This document shows, in pieces, positions 4,340 through 5,900 of a stretch of DNA of 5,900 nucleotides. Source of the DNA: Gemmatimonadota bacterium (lineage in GTDB: Bacteria > Gemmatimonadota > Gemmatimonadetes > Gemmatimonadales > GWC2-71-9); NCBI GenBank assembly GCA_003220985.1, contig QHTY01000003.1, positions 1-5,900 of the forward strand, written 5' to 3'. Every line of letters begins with the position of its first letter. Within the stretch, counting starts at the first letter, position 1. The position numbers and the translations under genes are program-made. The notes below the pieces were generated by a model. It was given only the letters and a program-made list of their open reading frames with translations. It did no database searches and was not told the origin of the DNA.

Positions 4340-5698
4340 ATGATGGAAGGTCGGAATGTCGGAATGTTGGGACGATGGAAGATTGGACGTCGCTGGGTTC
4401 TCGGAATCATTCTCACATTCCAACTTTCCAACATTCCAACCGTTGTTGCTGCTCAAAAACGCGCCATCACCTTCGACGACTACATCGCCCTGAAGACCGT
4501 CAGCGATCCGCAGCTCTCGCCGGACGGCAAGTGGGTCGCATATACGGTTTCGACGCCATCGCTCCAGGACAATCGCAATGTCTCGCGCGTCTGGGTCGTC
4601 GAGGTCGCGACCGGCAAGTCGCGGCAGCTCACCGGCGGACCGGGCTCGGACCGCCAGCCGCGCTGGTCGCCTGACGGCAAGACGCTGGCGTTCATCTCGA
4701 CGCGCGACAGCGGGGCACAGGTGTGGGTGCTGCCGATCGCCGGAGGCGACGCACGCAAGGTCTCGAGCCTCGCCGACGGCGCATCGGATCCGATCTGGCT
4801 GCCCGATGGATCGGGGTTGCTGGTCGTCAGCGACATCAAGTGGCCGCCGCATCAGGAGATCGATCAACGCAACGGCTCCTATCCGACGGAGGCCCGGATC
4901 TGGACAGAGCTCATGTGGCGCCATTGGGACGATTTTCGCGCCGGCAAACGGCAGCACCTGTTCCGCGTGGGGGTGGCGACCGGGACGGCCACAGACCTGA
5001 CGCCCGTCGATCACGATGTGCCGACGATCGCGACGAGCGGTGATGGTGACGTCACGGTGTCACCCGATAGCAAAGACATCCTCGTTGCGATGCACGCCGA
5101 CACGAGCGTCGCCGACAACACCAACGTCGACCTATATGCCGTCGACGGTCCTGTCCTCCGCAGGGTGACCACGAGTCCGGGCGCAGATAACACGCCGCGC
5201 TATTCGCCGGACAACCACTGGGCGTCCTACCTGTCCATGGAACGCGCGGGGTTCGAGGCGGATCGGGTGCGACTCATGTTGATGCGACGGAACGACGGAA
5301 TGACGGAAGGTGCGAATGCGATCGACGCGACCGCAGGCTGGTCTCTTTCAGTCGGATCCTACTCGTGGTGTCCAAATTCCAAGTGTGTTTACGCCGTCGT
5401 CGAGGAGCGGGGTCGAGACAAGATCTATCGCATCGACATTCCGTCCTTCCGTCGTTCCGTCGTCGTCTCTAGTGGCGTCAACACGAGCGTCCAGGTGGCA
5501 CCGGACGGCCGCACGCTCGTCTATCTGCACCAGACCAACACGCAACCGGCCGAAGTCTGGGTTCCGCGCTCGCGACGCTCGATCTGCCGCCGCTCGAAGA
5601 ATTCGGCTTCGTCGGCGCGTTGGGCGATTCGGTGTTCGGGTGGACGCAGAAGCCGCCGGGCTTCGACCCCACGCGCCGATATCCGCTCGTCTACCTGA
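4340..5698 (+). CDS. S9 family peptidase (prolyl oligopeptidase / acylaminoacyl-peptidase type), signal peptide and beta-propeller
   Basis: This frame holds the secretion signal and propeller of a serine peptidase that cleaves peptides outside the cytoplasm. ATG at 4340 or 4343 follows GAGGGGGA; an in-frame ATG at 4364 (Met9) gives a tidier signal peptide. Basic residues (RWKIGRR) precede a hydrophobic core (WVLGIILTFQLSNIPTVV), with likely cleavage after VAA at residue 38. The mature part opens AITFDDYIALKTVSDPQLSPDG and carries about seven PD40-type strands: LSPDGKWVAYT, WSPDGKTLAFI, WLPDGSGLLVV, VSPDSKDILVA, YSPDNHWASYL, the irregular WCPNSKCVYAV, and VAPDGRTLVYL. Homology ends around residue 408 (AEVWV, base 5563). 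The last 44 codons (PRSRRSICRR...) are Arg/Ser-rich read-through to TGA at 5696-5698, while the catalytic domain continues in another frame. Two sets of 8-bp repeat arrays lie inside the gene. Intact relatives are about 650-700 residues. The gene is broken as given, by mutation or sequence error. Confidence 0.8.
   Translation: MMEGRNVGMLGRWKIGRRWVLGIILTFQLSNIPTVVAAQKRAITFDDYIALKTVSDPQLSPDGKWVAYTVSTPSLQDNRNVSRVWVVEVATGKSRQLTGGPGSDRQPRWSPDGKTLAFISTRDSGAQVWVLPIAGGDARKVSSLADGASDPIWLPDGSGLLVVSDIKWPPHQEIDQRNGSYPTEARIWTELMWRHWDDFRAGKRQHLFRVGVATGTATDLTPVDHDVPTIATSGDGDVTVSPDSKDILVAMHADTSVADNTNVDLYAVDGPVLRRVTTSPGADNTPRYSPDNHWASYLSMERAGFEADRVRLMLMRRNDGMTEGANAIDATAGWSLSVGSYSWCPNSKCVYAVVEERGRDKIYRIDIPSFRRSVVVSSGVNTSVQVAPDGRTLVYLHQTNTQPAEVWVPRSRRSICRRSKNSASSARWAIRCSGGRRSRRASTPRADIRSST
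4343..4439. repeat. Inverted pair of 8-bp-periodic repeat arrays (unit NNGGAANG) at the start of the peptidase gene
   Basis: Direct arm, 4343-4390: successive octamers ATGGAAGG, TCGGAATG, TCGGAATG, TTGGGACG, ATGGAAGA, TTGGACGT. Inverted arm, 4416-4439 (with a degenerate unit at 4408-4415): CATTCCAA, CTTTCCAA, CATTCCAA, which on the minus strand are TTGGAATG, TTGGAAAG, TTGGAATG. Bases 4353-4370 can pair with 4420-4437 at 16 of 18 positions around a 49-base loop. The arrays encode residues about 2-17 and 23-33, that is, much of the signal peptide. Confidence 0.8.
5281..5460. repeat. Second inverted pair of 8-bp-periodic arrays (unit ACGGAANG) inside the propeller coding region
   Basis: Direct arm, 5287-5318: ACGGAACG, ACGGAATG, ACGGAAGG and a degenerate TGCGAATG; 5281-5286 may be part of a further unit. 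Inverted arm, 5437-5460: CATTCCGT, CCTTCCGT, CGTTCCGT. Bases 5287-5310 and 5437-5460 are complementary at 22 of 24 positions with a 126-base spacer. The arms encode residues about 316-327 (RRNDGMTEGANA) and 366-374 (DIPSFRRSV), near blade turns of the propeller. Confidence 0.8.
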
Positions 5699-5900
5699 TT
5701 CACGGTGGGCCACAGGGCGCGTGGACCGACAGCTGGGGTCCGCGCTGGAATAACCAGATGTTCGCCGCGCGCGGCTTCGTGGTCGCGGAGGTGAACTTCC
5801 ACGGCTCAACCGGCTACGGCCAGAAATTCACCGACGCTATCTCACAGCACTGGGGCGACTATCCCTACCAAGATTTGATGAAGGGCGTGGACGTGGTCGC
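5566..5900 (+). pseudogene. S9 peptidase catalytic domain (alpha/beta hydrolase), out of frame and cut by the right edge
   Basis: This frame encodes the start of the peptidase catalytic domain belonging to the gene that begins at 4340. It reads ALATLDLPPLEEFGF, then GWTQKPPGFDPTRRYPLVYL. The oxyanion-region motif IHGGPQGAWTDSWGPRWN comes next, then MFAARGFVVAEVNFHGSTGY and GQKFTDAISQHWGDYPYQDL, and the window ends in MKGVDVV. These are hallmark segments of the S9 alpha/beta-hydrolase fold. The catalytic Ser (GxSxGG), Asp and His lie beyond the right edge. No start codon of its own is credible, so it must be a continuation of the upstream frame. Compared with relatives as I remember them, some 15 residues that normally follow the last propeller strand (a turn such as GGxPRQLT plus a short linker) are missing at the junction. 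That suggests a small deletion of a length not divisible by three, not just one lost base. Confidence 0.8.

Noticed and set aside
4154..5014. A 286-codon minus-strand open frame across the small gene and the peptidase start
   Set aside because: It is a shadow of the plus-strand genes, runs through the octamer arrays (HNSENPATSNLPSSQ-like low-complexity text) and has no recognisable motif.
4343..5460. Octamer arrays as a CRISPR array
   Set aside because: The units are 8 bp with no unique spacers, occur in both orientations inside a coding gene, and no cas gene is present.

Overview
The window is GC-rich chromosomal DNA from a bacterium with an ordinary mix of housekeeping and signalling genes. 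No phage, plasmid, transposase, CRISPR or RNA gene is visible. Gene content (secreted S9 prolyl-oligopeptidase-type peptidase, stand-alone FabH-like ketosynthase, degenerate HD signalling protein, small membrane and TPR proteins, Hpt-REC phosphorelay protein) and 8-bp GGAA-type repeats would fit Gemmatimonadota or Acidobacteriota. That placement is from memory of such genomes and is tentative.

Layout, left to right. (1) 1-633, minus: a phosphorelay protein with an Hpt domain followed by a response-regulator receiver domain that runs off the left edge. The two domains lie in different frames, and a three-copy 7-bp tandem repeat sits in the linker; removing one copy rejoins them. (2) 799-1038, minus: a probable small membrane protein with an uncertain start. 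(3) 1169-2050, plus: a membrane-anchored degenerate HD/HD-GYP-like protein whose stop codon overlaps, in a 16-bp palindrome, that of (4) a convergent 89-aa membrane protein (2047-2316, minus). (5) 2380-3064, plus: a two-helix membrane protein with a TPR-like C-terminal part, broken by one extra G near 2821. (6) 3033-4028, minus: an intact beta-ketoacyl-ACP synthase III-like enzyme with the Cys-His-Asn triad, overlapping the TPR gene tail to tail. (7) 4076-4333, plus: an unrecognised 85-aa protein that appears to be in an operon with (8) an S9 peptidase (4340 to the right edge), whose beta-propeller and catalytic domain are separated by a frame change near 5563.

The genes do not form one recognisable pathway. 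What stands out is sequence-level: three genes carry frame disruptions, one of them exactly explained by a 7-bp tandem repeat. The peptidase gene also contains two inverted pairs of 8-bp-periodic repeat arrays (unit NNGGAANG). One pair encodes most of its signal peptide; the other lies in or next to beta-propeller loops. I found no convincing self-contained novel system. The octamer arrays inside a coding gene and the switch-like Hpt-REC repeat are the best leads. Unpolished sequencing indels remain a serious alternative for the frame breaks.
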